Origin: Ziziphus jujuba
Taxonomy: Eukaryota > Streptophyta > Magnoliopsida > Rosales > Rhamnaceae
Direction: 5' to 3'
DNA length: 64,000 nucleotides
NCBI RefSeq assembly: GCF_031755915.1
Contig: NC_083383.1
Location: forward strand, 1,864,001-1,928,000
The translations under genes and the position numbers were made by a program. Below, piece by piece: positions 36,498 through 48,906 of this stretch. The notes beneath the pieces are model-generated. The model searched no databases. It had not been told where the DNA came from and saw only the letters and a list, made by a program, of their open reading frames with translations. Every line of letters begins with the position of its first letter. Within the stretch, counting starts at the first letter, position 1.

Positions 36498-37169
36498 CTT
36501 AAGAAACCTATTTTCTTTTGCATGAAAATAAGTAAATTTTTTTCCTTTCCAAATACTGATAAAAAAGGCCTTGTTATCAATATTATTATTTTATTCCCTT
36601 TGTAACCCAAAAAAAAAAAAAAAAAGAAAAAGAAAAAGATAAAAAAATATCTATGAAAAGTCGCTGTGTCAGTGTGGTTTTGCCACTCTCCTATTTGGAA
36701 TATCAGTCTTTTACTTCCACCAGACCTGGTTGTTTTTTTATGCCATGCTCCACCGAGTCATATACTAGAAGTAAAACTCTAAATGCGTGCCTAATCCGGT
36801 AATAGAGTTTTAAAAAAAACTCTAATAAAGAAGCAACTGAAATATAGAGAAATTTAAAAAATAATATTACTAGTTAATGTATAAACAAATAAAAAGAAAC
36901 ACTCGTTAATGCTAGTGATCAAAGTGGCTAGTGCTTCAAACTTTTCGTTAGATGATAAAGATTATAATCATGGAGTACTGAGGAATTTTGGTTAATTAAT
37001 AATCCAAGGTCTCAAATTAGAGTTGACAATAAAAGTCGTTAGGTGAAAAGTTTCCATTACTTAAATCGTAGAACTAATAATAAAGGCAATGTTGGCAACA
37101 ACAACTAATCAGCTAAATCATGATTTTCAAATAGCAAATGAATTTTGAATTAATGGGAAACATTATAAA
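36429..37169. other. Intergenic stretch with poly-A tracts
   Basis: A run of about 36 A spans 36457-36492. A second A-rich tract (36609-36650) follows CCCTTTGTAACCC. The flanks GATAAAAAA at 36558-36566 and 36638-36646 might be a target-site duplication, but both are low-complexity. No gene is seen. Confidence 0.5.
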
Positions 37170-39918
37170 TTAGGCTGCTCTCTTCTTCTTCATGAGTCTG
37201 TTGGCCACAAAGTCATCATCAGAATCATCATCGGAGCTTTCATCTTCAATCTTCCGCTTTCTAGTCTGCTTAGAACCAGTTTTGGATTCTGTTTTGGTCT
37301 TTTTATTGGAAGAATTTGGGGAGGATGATGTTGTACTCTTAACAGTAGGAGACTTGGTGCTCTTAACAGCAACTGCAGATTTTGTTGGGGTACCCAGCCT
37401 TTGCTGCTGACTCTTCTTCTGCTTCTTCTCAAAGGCTTTCTTCGCCTCCTCTTTTGAAAGCAAACCACATTCCATCATCCTCCAGTCAAATTGAAATGCA
37501 TGGTTAATAAAAAACCCATCAACAATTAAATTACAAAAAGAAATTGCAAAATCTGATATGCTGTGAGGTATGAATAAATTAACAAGAAAAGGATGTTTAT
37601 AATTACTAAGCTATAGATAATGACATTCAGCATGCACAATGTGTTATTCGCACCACTAGTAAAACAATAACCGTTCAGCTCTGAATAAATTCATGTTCCA
37701 AAAGTGATGATTAATCAGTTGCAATTGAGTTAAGCAGAATAGAGGTAAGGGGAGAAAGGAGTGATAGGTCATATTATACAAGCATGCAGCTACTGTGTGA
37801 GATTTTTGCTTTTGCATCTTTAAATAGACAGCCTTGTAGCTAGATAGAAAAAAGTGTGATAAAGAAGTGGCAGATTTCATTCAATCACACGCAGAGTAAA
37901 TGGCAAAGAAATACAAAAAGCTTCTTGAATGAAAATATGGATTTGTTATAAGAATAGACTATCATGTTAGCATCATGCAATATATAACAACAAACTATGA
38001 AACAAGAAGAGTAATGTTTAGCCTACACAAAAAATGTAATTTCAGAAAGAAAGAAACAAGAAAGGCTTTACATAAGACTACAAGAGAAACAATACAAAAA
38101 TATTATTAACACAAAAAGAGGTGGCATTTAATTATCATAAAGGTACATTCTCATGATTAAGAGTGCACCCCCATGCTTGAAGACAGGCCTTTTGATATCC
38201 AGTAATAAGCCAGAAAACAAACATACAAACATGGCAGTGAGAACATAATTGGTCATCTATATTATAAGACCTCTGTTCTGAGAGGTATCTAACTTATAAT
38301 GCTCCACAAGAATACATAAGGCAGCTCAAACAGTTTGAACCCATACGCATGGTTGAGAATAGAACCTTACACAGAAAAGTCCAATAAAAATACAAAAATA
38401 CTGAGTGTGGTAAATAATGTTAAGAAATGACAGAAAAAAGCAGCATGTGTTAAACAATTAACAGTCTTGTTTTATAAATAATGGACATTCGTACATTGCT
38501 CTAAGAAATGCTCAAGTAGATTTGCAGATCAAAGGTTTTCAATGTTTTTATCAAGCGAAGACAAGCTATCCGTTCACCAAGTGATTCATCCTCTCAGTCT
38601 CCCCTTTTCAGTTAAAGAAAAGTGCAGTCCCATACTTTTATCATGCTTTGGTTCCCACACCATAAGTTTTCTACTTAATGCATCCTAAGAATATAGTTTT
38701 GCTAGAATGCCAATGCAATTAGAATTTTATTCTTTATAATCCTTCTGCGAACCGAACTGAATGTATGCATATGATATGCAGAAGGTAATTAAGAAAGACT
38801 AGTTTCTCTCACTCACCAGAACTGTGCCATTTCGCTATGTGGAATTTGCTTATACAGCGTTTCGTAGAAAATCCTTAATGGGTCCCTCTGAAATTTCAGA
38901 ATTTGACATTACAATTACTTAAGAGATTCTCGAACACTATCTCTCCCTCTCACTCACAGAGAATAAAGAAAGTAACAAATATACCTCCTCAGGAGGGTCT
39001 CGCTTCTGCCCAGGCAAATCAAAAACCTTTTTTTGCCTCTTCTTCTGCTCAGTTGTAACCTCTGCTGTCTTCTTCTTCTTCTCTTCCTCTTTATTTTTTT
39101 TCTTCAAATCCTTTATCCCCAAACCCACAAAAGAAAACACAAAATCCCAACATTCTCATTAATACAAAAGCTGCATTTAGTTTCCTTTAACCTCCAGTTT
39201 CACAAGAACCCAAATTGAAGGAAATACGAAAAAAAGATCATGCTTTTATAATATATACATATTATTTACATTTAATAAAAATGAGTTGGAAGAAACCTTA
39301 TCGGGCTTAGTAATAGAGCTCCTCTTGGCAAGGGGCTTGTCGTCTTCGTATTCGTCGCGGTTATTCTCTTCCTTCTTGACTTTGGCATCCTTGTAGCGAA
39401 GCAATGGGTTTATCAGAATCTTAATCCCCAAACCCACAAAAGAAAACAAAAATCCCAACATTCTCATTAATACAAAAGCTGCATTTTTGTTTCCTTTAAC
39501 CTCCAGTTTCCCAAGAACCCAAATTAGAGGACATAAGAAAAAAGATCATGCTTTTTTAATAAATACACATAAATGAGTTGAAAGAAACCTTATCGGGCTT
39601 AGTATTGGAGCTCCTCTTAGCAAGAGGCTTGTCGTCTTCGTCTTGGTCTTCGGCGTGGTTATTCTCTTCCTTCTTGACTTTGGCAACGTTGCGGCGAGCT
39701 ATGGGTTTATTAGAATCTGAATCAGAATCACAATCTTTGGTGTATTCTTTCTTAACTTTGGCTTCTTTTGGTCGAGATTTGGCTGCTGAAGTGACAACAT
39801 TATTGGTGGGTTTCTTCTTGCGGCTGTCAATAATAGTGCTCAAACTCTTGTTATCGTCCCCTTCTTGCTCTTCCGCCTCTTCAATTTTCTTCACAGCCTT
39901 CGCATCCTCTGAGGGCAT
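37170..39918 (-). CDS. Lysine-rich acidic/basic nuclear protein of unknown function
   Basis: Five exons in + coordinates (39589-39918, 39297-39389, 38985-39110, 38817-38887, 37170-37479) give 309 residues. The start ATG is at 39918; the next in-frame upstream codon is GTG. The N-terminal half is charged and repetitive (AKVKKEENN, DDKPLAKRSS, TKPDK). The most protein-like part spans exons 3-5: VFDLPGQKRDPPEE, then RDPLRIFYETLYKQIPHSEM, then FWMMECGLLSKEEAKKAFEK. The C-terminus is serine/threonine-rich and ends in an acidic run and a basic MKKKRAA. This suggests a nuclear, possibly chromatin- or nucleolus-associated protein; no named family was recognised. Exon 2 and its flanking intron duplicate the 3' part of exon 1 and its intron. 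Confidence 0.8.
39111..39690 (-). repeat. Tandem duplication, about 292 bp, covering an exon and its intron
   Basis: Intron 2 (39111-39296) and intron 1 (39390-39588) share almost all their sequence (for example AACATTCTCATTAATACAAA and AACCTCCAGTTTC in both). Exon 2 matches the end of exon 1. The offset between equivalent donor sites is 292 bases. Confidence 0.9.
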
Positions 39919-40054
39919 TTTCACCCTCCTTTCAGTAAAGAAAATTCACTGAATAGTACTGGGCCTTTCGGAGAATATATCACCAAATTAAAATTCTAAA
40001 AAAAAAAAAAAAAGAAAAAAAAATGGAAGAAGAGAGGTTTAGACGAGGGTTTAC

Positions 40055-40111
40055 GTTGGTTTCGAACCTTTTTGTTTTTTTTTTTTTTTTTGGGGGACAA
40101 TGTTGGTTTCG
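40055..40111 (-). mobile_element. Micro-insertion with 10-bp target-site duplication
   Basis: GTTGGTTTCG occurs at 40055-40064 and again at 40102-40111, flanking a T tract plus GGGGGACAAT. On the minus strand the insert reads ATTGTCCCCC followed by poly-A. It lies about 140 bases upstream of the lysine-rich protein's start. Confidence 0.6.
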
Positions 40112-41057
40112 TTTTTACTTTTCAAATTGAAACCTTTCCGGGAGTATTTTCTTGGGCTTATAATCAGCTTGATTCAGCCCATTTAAATATCATTGTACGA
40201 ACTGGCCCGATCTTCAGACAAAAGTTCTCATCAAGCAAAGCAAATTCCAATTATACTCCACATTTTTTGTTCGCATGTCACGGGTTCCCATATTTTAATA
40301 CACCGAGTTACAAGATCAGGCTCTCAATAACCAAAAAATAAAATTGTTTCATCACAAATCCAAAAATAGAAAATTGGAGAAAAATCTAAGATATTCAATC
40401 AACAGAATAAAAATAAAGAAACTATACCATAATCTTCTGATGGAAAAATTAGAGTCAAATTGAATGAAATGAAATGAAATGGAAACATTTTATTTTTGTT
40501 CTTTTTTGGACTCTTAGATATAAAATGAAATGGAGACTTTGGTTCCACTTGAACATATATAGAATGAAACCCGAATGGATGTGACTTCTATGATCAATGC
40601 TCTGCCTTCGGAAAAAGTACATCAAATGGTGGACAACGTGTCGAGATCACCGACGCTGCACCACAATGGTCTTATTGTATGCCAAAAATACAGTATGGCA
40701 TTTCCCTATCACATCAGATTCACCACATCAAAACCTACCTTCAATGAAGATTTGGCTGAAATGAGTAAGAATATATTCTTCCTCTGTGTTTACGCCTTTT
40801 TGCAATAATTTGCCACAAATTTTATTTTTAAACATTTTCGTATCAATCCCAAACTCTGTGGTCATCATCCAAAAGAATGGTCGGTTGTGATAGAATCATA
40901 GCAATTAGAATCTTCACCCCTTAAGAATTTATGCCAAAGCAAGCAAAGTAAAACTCGTTTCCACTAGCTTCCACTATATAATACCCTCTCCTTGGGAAAA
41001 TGATACCCAAACTAACATTAACAAGAGCAAGAGGAACAAACAAAAGAAGAAGCAGAG
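40112..41057. other. Intergenic: promoter of the small membrane protein gene
   Basis: CTATATAATA at 40974-40983 is a likely TATA box for the gene starting at 41058. An open frame of 77 codons at 40575-40808 shows no recognisable motif and is not called. Confidence 0.5.
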
Positions 41058-41465
41058 ATGGGTTGGTTGTTTAGAGAAATAAGGGGTGAGAAACAAGGTT
41101 GGACAGAGCGAACTCTAGCCTCCATATCCGCACCTCCTCTGCCCCTACTGGCAATAGTTGGAATAGTAGTGGTTTTGTTGTCCATTTCATCTTACACCAG
41201 CTTCAAGATGCAGATGCAGAGAAGCATCATTGGCTTCAAGCTGTTCCTCTTCTTCTTACCCTTGGTTTTGATATTTGTTGCACACTCAATCACTAGATAT
41301 GGGAGATTTGTGGTGATTAGTCCCAGGACCAAGGAGGTTTCGAGTAGCCAATCTGGGGGTTCGCCTTGGGCCGTGGCGATGCTTGTGGTGGTGCTTCTGC
41401 TCATGATCTTTTACCAGCCTTACTTTCACTCCAAGTGGTGGCCACCTATTTGGGGCCCTTACTAG
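41058..41465 (+). CDS. Small plant membrane protein of unknown function
   Basis: Single-exon frame of 135 residues. A basic, tryptophan-containing N-terminus (MGWLFREIRGEKQGW) precedes three hydrophobic stretches: about residues 27-45 (LPLLAIVGIVVVLLSI), 57-77 (GFKLFLFFLPLVLIFVAHSI) and 103-119 (AVAMLVVVLLLMIFY). It ends in an aromatic, proline-rich tail (KWWPPIWGPY). Small intronless three-helix proteins of this kind occur across dicots without an assigned role. A TATA box near 40974 and the clean start codon context support expression. Confidence 0.8.
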   Translation: MGWLFREIRGEKQGWTERTLASISAPPLPLLAIVGIVVVLLSISSYTSFKMQMQRSIIGFKLFLFFLPLVLIFVAHSITRYGRFVVISPRTKEVSSSQSGGSPWAVAMLVVVLLLMIFYQPYFHSKWWPPIWGPY

Positions 41466-42227
41466 TTTTATTCTTGCGACTAACTTATACAAGGAGCTTA
41501 CGAGAACTTTTGTTTTGTTTTGCTTTTGTTTTTGTTTTTTCTTCTGAAGGTAGTTTGTGAGTAGGTTCTAGCCTTGGACAATAAATTAAATACGTGTGCA
41601 TGGTGAATATATATGTAAAGGTGTTTGTTTATTTTGTGAAAGTGGGAGGCGTTACGGATTTTAAATGTGATCTGCTACTGTTCCAAGAGCATCCCCAGAG
41701 TGCAAAGCAGTATGTCACAACCCTTTTTGGAACCTTTTAAACTCTAAAGACATTTTTAAACGGACCTTAAAAACCCAAGATCCAAGAAAAATCCTTCTTT
41801 CAAATGAAACTGAGATTGGCGATTTAATTAGGATTCACGTTTCACCTGCATCCGTTCTGGGATTTTCCTGCCTATCATTTTGGTTTATTTGAACGTAAAT
41901 GTCTCCATTAATGTAAGCCATCTCTCTTAATTTAACCATAAAATTAAAAAACAAATTGAAAAAAGGGTTAAAAGGGAATAACAACTAGTAGAAAAGAATA
42001 TGAACTTTCCTTAAAGAAATACCACTATGGTAATTTACATCAAAGAGGTGAGTGACAGCAGAATTCAGATACGTTACACCTCTTCAAAAGTATATCCAGA
42101 TGCAAAATCCAGAAGCCAGAAACAATATACACTCAATAAAAAATTATCGGTGGGAAAAAATAACTTTTCCTAGACTAAGAGCCTAAAACTAACAGTTTAA
42201 CTTACACGAAAGGCCAAAAAGAGAAAC

Positions 42228-42283
<56 letters not shown>

Positions 42284-42330
42284 TAGACAGACCAAGAGTT
42301 GAGTTAAAACCAAATACACGTTCGAGCAGG
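41466..42330. other. Intergenic between convergent genes
   Basis: Should hold the 3' UTRs of both neighbours (AATAAATTAAAT near 41580 could signal polyadenylation on +). An (AT)n run lies at 42232-42275. No gene is seen. Confidence 0.6.
42232..42275. repeat. (AT)n microsatellite
   Basis: About twenty-two AT units close to the 3' end of the minus-strand coiled-coil gene. Confidence 0.97.
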
Positions 42331-44435
42331 TTAATGCATATGTGGAGTTGAGTTCTTCAATTTGGGAACTTTAAATGAGGAGGTGAACAACTTTGGGGTC
42401 TCCGAGATAATTATTACATCTCCTTTTCTCTTGGAACTTTTGGAACCCTGATCACCATAAAGGACATAAAAATGAAAAAGAAAATTAAAGCTTATGCATC
42501 AAGTTTCTTCATTCACAAACAACTAGAACGCATGTCACAGCCAAACTAGATTCTACATCAAACCCTAGCTCTGCAGCATAATAATAGACTAACTTAACCA
42601 TGTTCAATAATACTACTAGGTAATCAAACTAACAAAGCTAGATACTTGAACTACTAATACTTGAAAGAAGAAAGACAAAAACCTTTAGTTCATCCTCCCA
42701 ATTAGTCACCGCTTCCAACAAGTAGTAAATCTAAAATTCTCAATGTAATAACCAATACGATGCTCAATAATTTTCCACAATAGGCATTAGGCAATCATAA
42801 TGCAAAGTTGGATAAGATCACCCTATTAAGTTCCACATTTAGACAACATCTCCTAGTAGATGAATCATAAGCTCCATTTAATTTTTAAGTACCTTTCCCT
42901 TGATAGAATCAGGAATCTGTAGAGCAGATGATTCTTTCTTCACAGTAACGATTCTATTCCCATCACTATTATTGCCTCTCAAGCGAGAAGTTCTGGTTCC
43001 AGCTGTACAGCCTTTCAAAACAGGTGTTACTGAAGCACTTTTGAACTTTCTTAATGAATCCAACTCCTGGGAGAGTCTGAAAGTTTCTTCTTTCAATTTA
43101 TTTGATTCATCATTCATCTTAGCCACTTCACTTGTTAGTCTTGCAATCCTGTCATCCTTTTCATTATTTGATGACTGCAGTTGCTCCATACTGGCAAGAA
43201 GTTCCTGTACCTTCCCCTTTGCTGCGTCAACCTCAGAACTCTTGTTATTTAATTTGATGGTATAATTAGCCTCCATAATTTTATATTGGTTCCATACAAA
43301 TTGCTTCTCTGCCAACAGTGCAGATACCTCAGAATTCTTTTCTAAAGCAAGCTTCTCATATTCCTGCTTTAATCTTTTTACTTCACTTTCTGGTCTATTA
43401 GAAAGATGCTTGCCATCCTTGGTGTTTTTTAAAGACCTTATATCCTTATCACTGCCTCCTATCTGCAAACGATAAAAAAAAGCTCATAACAAGCAGCAAC
43501 ACAAAAACTGTCAAACACTGTAACAAGATGGACACATACCTCTTGATCAGACAATTTGTTGGACATTAAATTGAACAAGGCTTTAAGATCATCCAACTCA
43601 TTGTCTGCATATTCTGTATATGCAAAAACAACAAATTCAGGGAGCATAATAAGCTGATTAGCATAGAAATCTAAAACATATAAAATTATTAATCACAATG
43701 CCCGATCCCAGTCAAAAAAAATCTATCAGCTAACAGTCAAAGCACAAGAGGCCCTTATTATGACATTGCAACTTAATAACAGTGTAACCCTACCTTAAGA
43801 GGGTAAAAAAGTCTCAACATGGAATGAATGGGAATGAATGCAGATTAGAAAATGCTGGAAAGAGAATTTTGTATATTTTAATTCAAGTATAAAAGCAGTT
43901 CCCTCATTCAACCTCCAGAAATCGGCATAGTCACACAGTGACAAAATGAATTTTACCAACAGAGAGTTCAGGATAAACGGTCGAGGCATATAACTAATCA
44001 CCCACACCAAAATACAAAATAGAGAGAACAAAATACTCCAGTTTCAGAAGCACAATTTTGGGATTTCTTTATGCTTTCTTGAAAAATAAGTACCGTTCCT
44101 TTCTCAATGCTAGGCAATAACGAGTAAAAAGAACCCAAATTCAGTCCCAAGTTTTCTTCTTTATTTCAAACGAAATTCCCAAGAATCAAGCAATACTATT
44201 TGAAGGAAATAGAAGCTAAAATCGAACGGATAAAGAAAAACCCTTTTAAACGAAGGACAACTTTACCGAGTCTAATTTTGTTAAGAAAAGCCTCTCTTTC
44301 CTTCAAACCGATAACGAATTCTGACTTTGCCGCCTCAAGTGAGCCAGATATCTTTTGCGTAACGAAATCGCCCTTCATCTACACAAGAAATTACAATGAA
44401 AACCTCGAAATTTTTCATAAAACCTTAGAACCGTT

Positions 44436-44467
<32 letters not shown>

Positions 44468-44705
44468 CAAAACCCTAGTTTTCACAGATTTGGGAAATTA
44501 CCTGAGATATCTGATCCTCCAAGAGGCGAACATCGGAGACCCAGTTATCATGTTGCATTCTGAGCCGTTGTTCGAGAATTTTGCGCTCTTTGGCGAGTGT
44601 GTCGAGCTGTGTCTTTTGGTTACGCAACATCTGCACCATAGCGTTGAAAATATTGTGCCAATTTTGACGTTCCGAGGAAACTCGTGGCCATCCTTTCGTG
44701 CCCAT
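42331..44705 (-). CDS. Long coiled-coil protein of unknown function
   Basis: Five exons in + coordinates (44502-44705, 44267-44378, 43540-43613, 42893-43462, 42331-42447) give 358 residues. The start MGTKGWPRVSSERQNW is followed by helices rich in K, E, L and Q (LDTLAKERKILEQRLRMQ; LKQEYEKLALEKNSEVSALL; DDRIARLTSEVAKMNDESNK), which read as long coiled coils. The C-terminus is basic and hydroxyl-rich (KRKGDVIIISETPKLFTSSF, then KVPKLKNSTPHMH). Plants have related coiled-coil proteins, but no named family was recognised; a nuclear or cytoskeletal scaffold role is only a guess. It is divergently arranged with the invertase gene, with about 1 kb between the two starts. The first intron has a T tract of about 30. 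Confidence 0.8.
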
Positions 44706-45718
44706 TGTGAAACTGCAAAATTAAAACAAACAAGAAAAAGAAAAAGAAGAAGAAGAAGAAGATTGAATCTCAGTAAGCAAATCAAAAGAACACTGCGGTA
44801 GGACGCAAATACGGCTCCAAACGGTCGGACTGAATGGGAAGTGTGCAAATTGAAAATATGACCGTTGGAGTTGTATCTACTCATCTAAATGGCGAACCGC
44901 GGTGGACCTTATCTAGGCTAAACTATTTGGCCCATAATTATATCAAATGTTATGTGGCCCAAGTAGTTTGAATAACAACGCTGACATAGATAAAAGTAAA
45001 GAAAAAGAAACCAAAAAAAAAAAAAAGACAACACAAAGGTCTTGGTTATTGCCACGTGGAGTTCGTACATTCCAAAAGGGAAACGCGCCGTAAATATCGC
45101 AATACAAACAAAGAGAGAGGTCTTAACAGGAAAAAATGAAGAAACAAAGAGAGGCAAGGAAATAGCACTTGTAAAGAAATAAAATAAAATAAAAAATGGT
45201 AATTGACAATACACAGATTAAAAGGTTGGAGTTTTCAAAAAGAAAAGCTGATGGTGGGGAACATCCCAAGCCACCTTCGGATTTCCCAAGGACAACAAAG
45301 ATCAACTTTGTGGGTGGTGCGGGTCACACATTTCCCATTTCCTAAGTCACAACTAACAGCAAATGTCCCCTGTACACATGCTAACCGTCACATATATAAA
45401 ATGCCATGCACGGAATAAGCATGTTCCTTTCATTCCCAATTGATGTCCAAAGAGGCGTAGTTTCTTCAACCTCCTGGTAAGTTCAGCCCATAGCATAGGA
45501 TATAAATATTATTTATTATCGAATATATTTATGCTTGTTTATATGATTGCTTTTTTCTTTCTCTTATTAAGAAGTTGAGGCTCTAAAATTGGTTAAACCA
45601 AACTTGTGATGGTTAAAACAAGTTTGTTTCCTGTTTGATCAAGTGCAGATTCGTTGAATACCATACATACCCTGTTACACTGCGTTGGATTGAAAAATTT
45701 TTGAAGAAAAAAAGAAAA
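44706..45718. promoter_or_regulatory. Shared divergent promoter region; invertase leader intron
   Basis: Two TGGCCC/TTGGCCC elements resembling TCP site II motifs lie at about 44928-44960. For the invertase, a TATA box (TATATAAA, 45393-45400) precedes a leader exon ending at about 45476 (CTCCTG before GTAAGT). The acceptor is at about 45647 (AAGTGCAG). No separate gene is seen. Confidence 0.6.
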
Positions 45719-47750
45719 ATGTCTCCAACAACTGCCGTGGTGGATGTTACTCAAAATGGAAGTGTGAAAAGTCATGAGACTGCAGGCAATGTATGTGAAG
45801 CTATTGGAAACTATGATATTTTGAAGCTATTGGACAATCCAAGGCCAATAAATATAGAGAGGAAAAGATCCTTCGATGAAAAGTCATTCAGTGATCAATT
45901 CCCCGATGGATTATCGCCCCATCAGCATTGCAGAAACACAGAAAATTCGCTGCGGGCAATAGATTCTCCTTGTAGAAGGTCAAGCTTGTATACTTATACA
46001 CCAAGATCTCACACTTACTATGACGCGCACCCTATGGTTTCCGATGCATGGGATGCTTTGAGGCGCTCGCTTGTTCATTTCCGAGACCAACCAGTTGGGA
46101 CAATTGCTGCCCTTGACCATTCCGTCGAGGGTCTCAACTACGATCAGGTAAGGTAGCAATTTAATTCCACTTTCATTGCTTTTCCCTTGTCTTTAATAGG
46201 CATAAGCAGAAGCATTATAAATTTCGTGTGTTTAAATGAAATCATATTATATACCCGGCACTGGCAGGTGTTTGTTAGAGATTTTGTCCCAAGTGCATTG
46301 GCCTTTTTGATGAACGGTGAAGATGAAGTGGTCAAAAATTTCCTTCTGAAAACACTTCTACTCCAGTCATGGGAGAAAAGGGTAGACCAGTTCAAGCTTG
46401 GAGAAGGAGTAATGCCGGCAAGTTTTAAAGTACTCCATGACCCTGTCAGAAATTTCGAAACTTTAATTGCAGATTTCGGCGAGAGTGCAATAGGAAGAGT
46501 AGCTCCTGTTGATTCTGGATTCTGGTGGATTATATTGCTTCGTGCTTACACAAAGTCTACAGGGGACACTTCTCTCGCTGAAAAGCCCGAATGCCAAAGA
46601 GGAATGCGTCTCATTCTCAGTTTGTGTCTCTCTGAAGGTTTTGATACTTTCCCAACTTTACTCTGCGCCGATGGGTGTTGTATGATTGATCGCAGAATGG
46701 TATGGTTTTCTCCCTCAGATTTATGAATTTGAGAATATATACACTCCTAAAATAAATATATGCTCCTTTCATTATTTTTTTTTTTTCTCCCCTCAGGGTG
46801 TTTATGGGTATCCCATAGAAATACAAGCTCTGTTCTTCATGGCATTAAGGTGTGCTCTGCTTTTACTTAAGCAAGACGACGTGGGCAAAGAATTCGTGGA
46901 ACGAATAGTTGATCGCCTCCACGCTCTAAGCTATCACATGCGGAGCTACTTCTGGCTGGACCTGAAGCAGCTCAACAACATATATCGGTACAAAACAGAG
47001 GAATACTCCCACACAGCAGTGAACAAGTTCAATGTAATGCCAGATTCTCTTCCCGATTGGGTATTCGATTTCATGCCCACTCGAGGTGGATACTTCATCG
47101 GGAATGTGAGCCCAGCGAAAATGGATTTCCGTTGGTTTTGCATGGGAAACTGCATGGCCATTTTATCGTCAATGGCGACTCCTGAGCAATCTGCAGCCAT
47201 AATGGACCTTATCGAATCGAGATGGGAAGAGCTGGTCGGAGAAATGCCGTTGAAGATATGTTATCCGGCAATAGAAAGTCACGAATGGCGGATAGTAACT
47301 GGGTGTGACCCCAAGAACACCAGGTGGAGTTACCACAACGGTGGCTCTTGGCCAGGTGAGCATTTCGCAGTCCATTGAGATATCTTGTCAAACAGATGAT
47401 ATGGTGAATAATGCTGGAAGCTAATTACGAAGCATTGTCGTTTTATGCATGCAGTACTTGTATGGCTGCTTACAGCAGCATGCATCAAGACAGGACGTCC
47501 CCAGATTGCAAGACGAGCCATTGAACTGGCGGAGAGGCGGCTGTCAAAAGACCAGTGGCCGGAGTATTACGATGGGAAGATGGGAAGGTATATAGGAAAA
47601 CAGGCTCGGAAGTTTCAAACATGGTCAATTGCTGGTTATTTGGTGGCAAAGATGATGCTGGATGACCCATCTCACTTGGGCATGATTTCGCTGGAGGAAG
47701 ACAAACAAATGAAACCTCTCGTTAAAAGATCCGCATCTTGGACCTGTTAG
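45719..47750 (+). CDS. Alkaline/neutral invertase, GH100, cytosolic type
   Basis: Four exons (45719-46147, 46268-46699, 46797-47355, 47455-47750) give 571 residues. The enzyme splits sucrose into glucose and fructose at neutral to alkaline pH. GH100 landmarks are [20 protein letters not shown], then [20 protein letters not shown] across the first junction, [54 protein letters not shown] and [20 protein letters not shown] across the last junction. The N-terminal part ([14 protein letters not shown]) has no obvious chloroplast or mitochondrial transit character. Together with the length and the phospho-site-like SSLYTYTP region, this places it in the cytosolic CINV-type branch. The length is typical. 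Four-exon gene structure and a leader intron are consistent with that branch. Confidence 0.95.
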
Positions 47751-48906
47751 ATACTAAAACTACTCAATCCATACTTCTCATTCATTCTTCATCCCTTCTA
47801 TTCTACTTCCATTTTTCTAAACAATAACTGTCTCAACAACCTTTTTTTTTTTTTTTGGTTTTTAATGGGGGGTGAAAAAGACAAATGCAACCTCTTGATT
47901 TTTACACACCTTCATTTCTCTTTCATAGCAGCAGCAGCAGCAAAAATTTAGTGAAGTATAGGAATTCATAGGTATCAGAAATGTAGTCCAGTCATGTACG
48001 AAATGTTTTAGATGTTAATGGAGTACCCAAAAAAAACAAAAAAAAAATGACCGGACAAACATTATAATGATGTAACCATTTCGTTTGATTATTATTAAAT
48101 ACGAACTAAAAATTGTGTTTTGGTTTTGAAAATGAGGTTCTTTTCCTTGTTTGGTCATGACAACAGCTAAAAAATTATTTTCTTGATACTTCCCTTTAAA
48201 TGAATCAACTATGGTAGAGTTGGGTAAATATCAACCATGTTGCTTTTAATTTTTACAAAATAGGTATGCCATTAAACCACAATAGCCTCTGCTTGAACAT
48301 AAAAAGGAAACAAAAAGAGTATCTTACAGAGTATCCTTATAATGTATCTATACCTGAAGATAGTTCCCAGGTCTCAAAAGCTCCAGTCCACGAGCGGCTT
48401 ACAGAAAGGATCACCTCGCTCTATTTCTGTAACATACCCGGATCTTTCGAGGGATGAGAACTAGCTTTTCGGACCAAGGGGTTCAAAACTATTCAGCCCA
48501 CTTGAGCTGTGCTTCCCTATCCTCTGGAATTGTTGTCAAATGAAAATTTGTACTTCTCCTGTCTCAACCAATTATCGGGCCGTTTTTCTGAACAACCTAA
48601 AAGGCCATTTTCTCGCCAAACAGATGCCAGAAGTCCAGGTAATTGGTTGAGACTTTTCATTTTAAGTTGTCATTTTCATTTTCTCTCGCTTCTCTCCCCA
48701 AAGAAATACCTCATGAACATGAGAACCACGTCAAATTACGTGAATACACCCAACGTGACCGAGTAAACCTTAAAAAGCATATTTTTACATTTCTTTATGA
48801 ACTCCTCTCTAAGTTGGTTGCCAAGTCTTAAGAGTGAACAGAATAAAAGAATAAAAATAATAATGCATTAGCCATTCGTTTTGCTATCGCCAGACTGGTG
48901 AATTAT
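47751..48906. other. Intergenic with a possible relic exon
   Basis: After the invertase 3' flank, the block 48270-48640 is less AT-rich. It has an acceptor-like and a donor-like boundary (TTCCCAG near 48371, AGTCCAG before GTAATT near 48640), but every + frame is broken by stops. See findings. Confidence 0.5.

Noticed and set aside
36558..36647. Possible retroposed insert between GATAAAAAA repeats
   Set aside because: The candidate duplication is low-complexity and could arise by chance in A-rich DNA.
40575..40808. 77-codon plus-strand open frame
   Set aside because: No recognisable motif; it lies in the promoter region of the small membrane protein gene.
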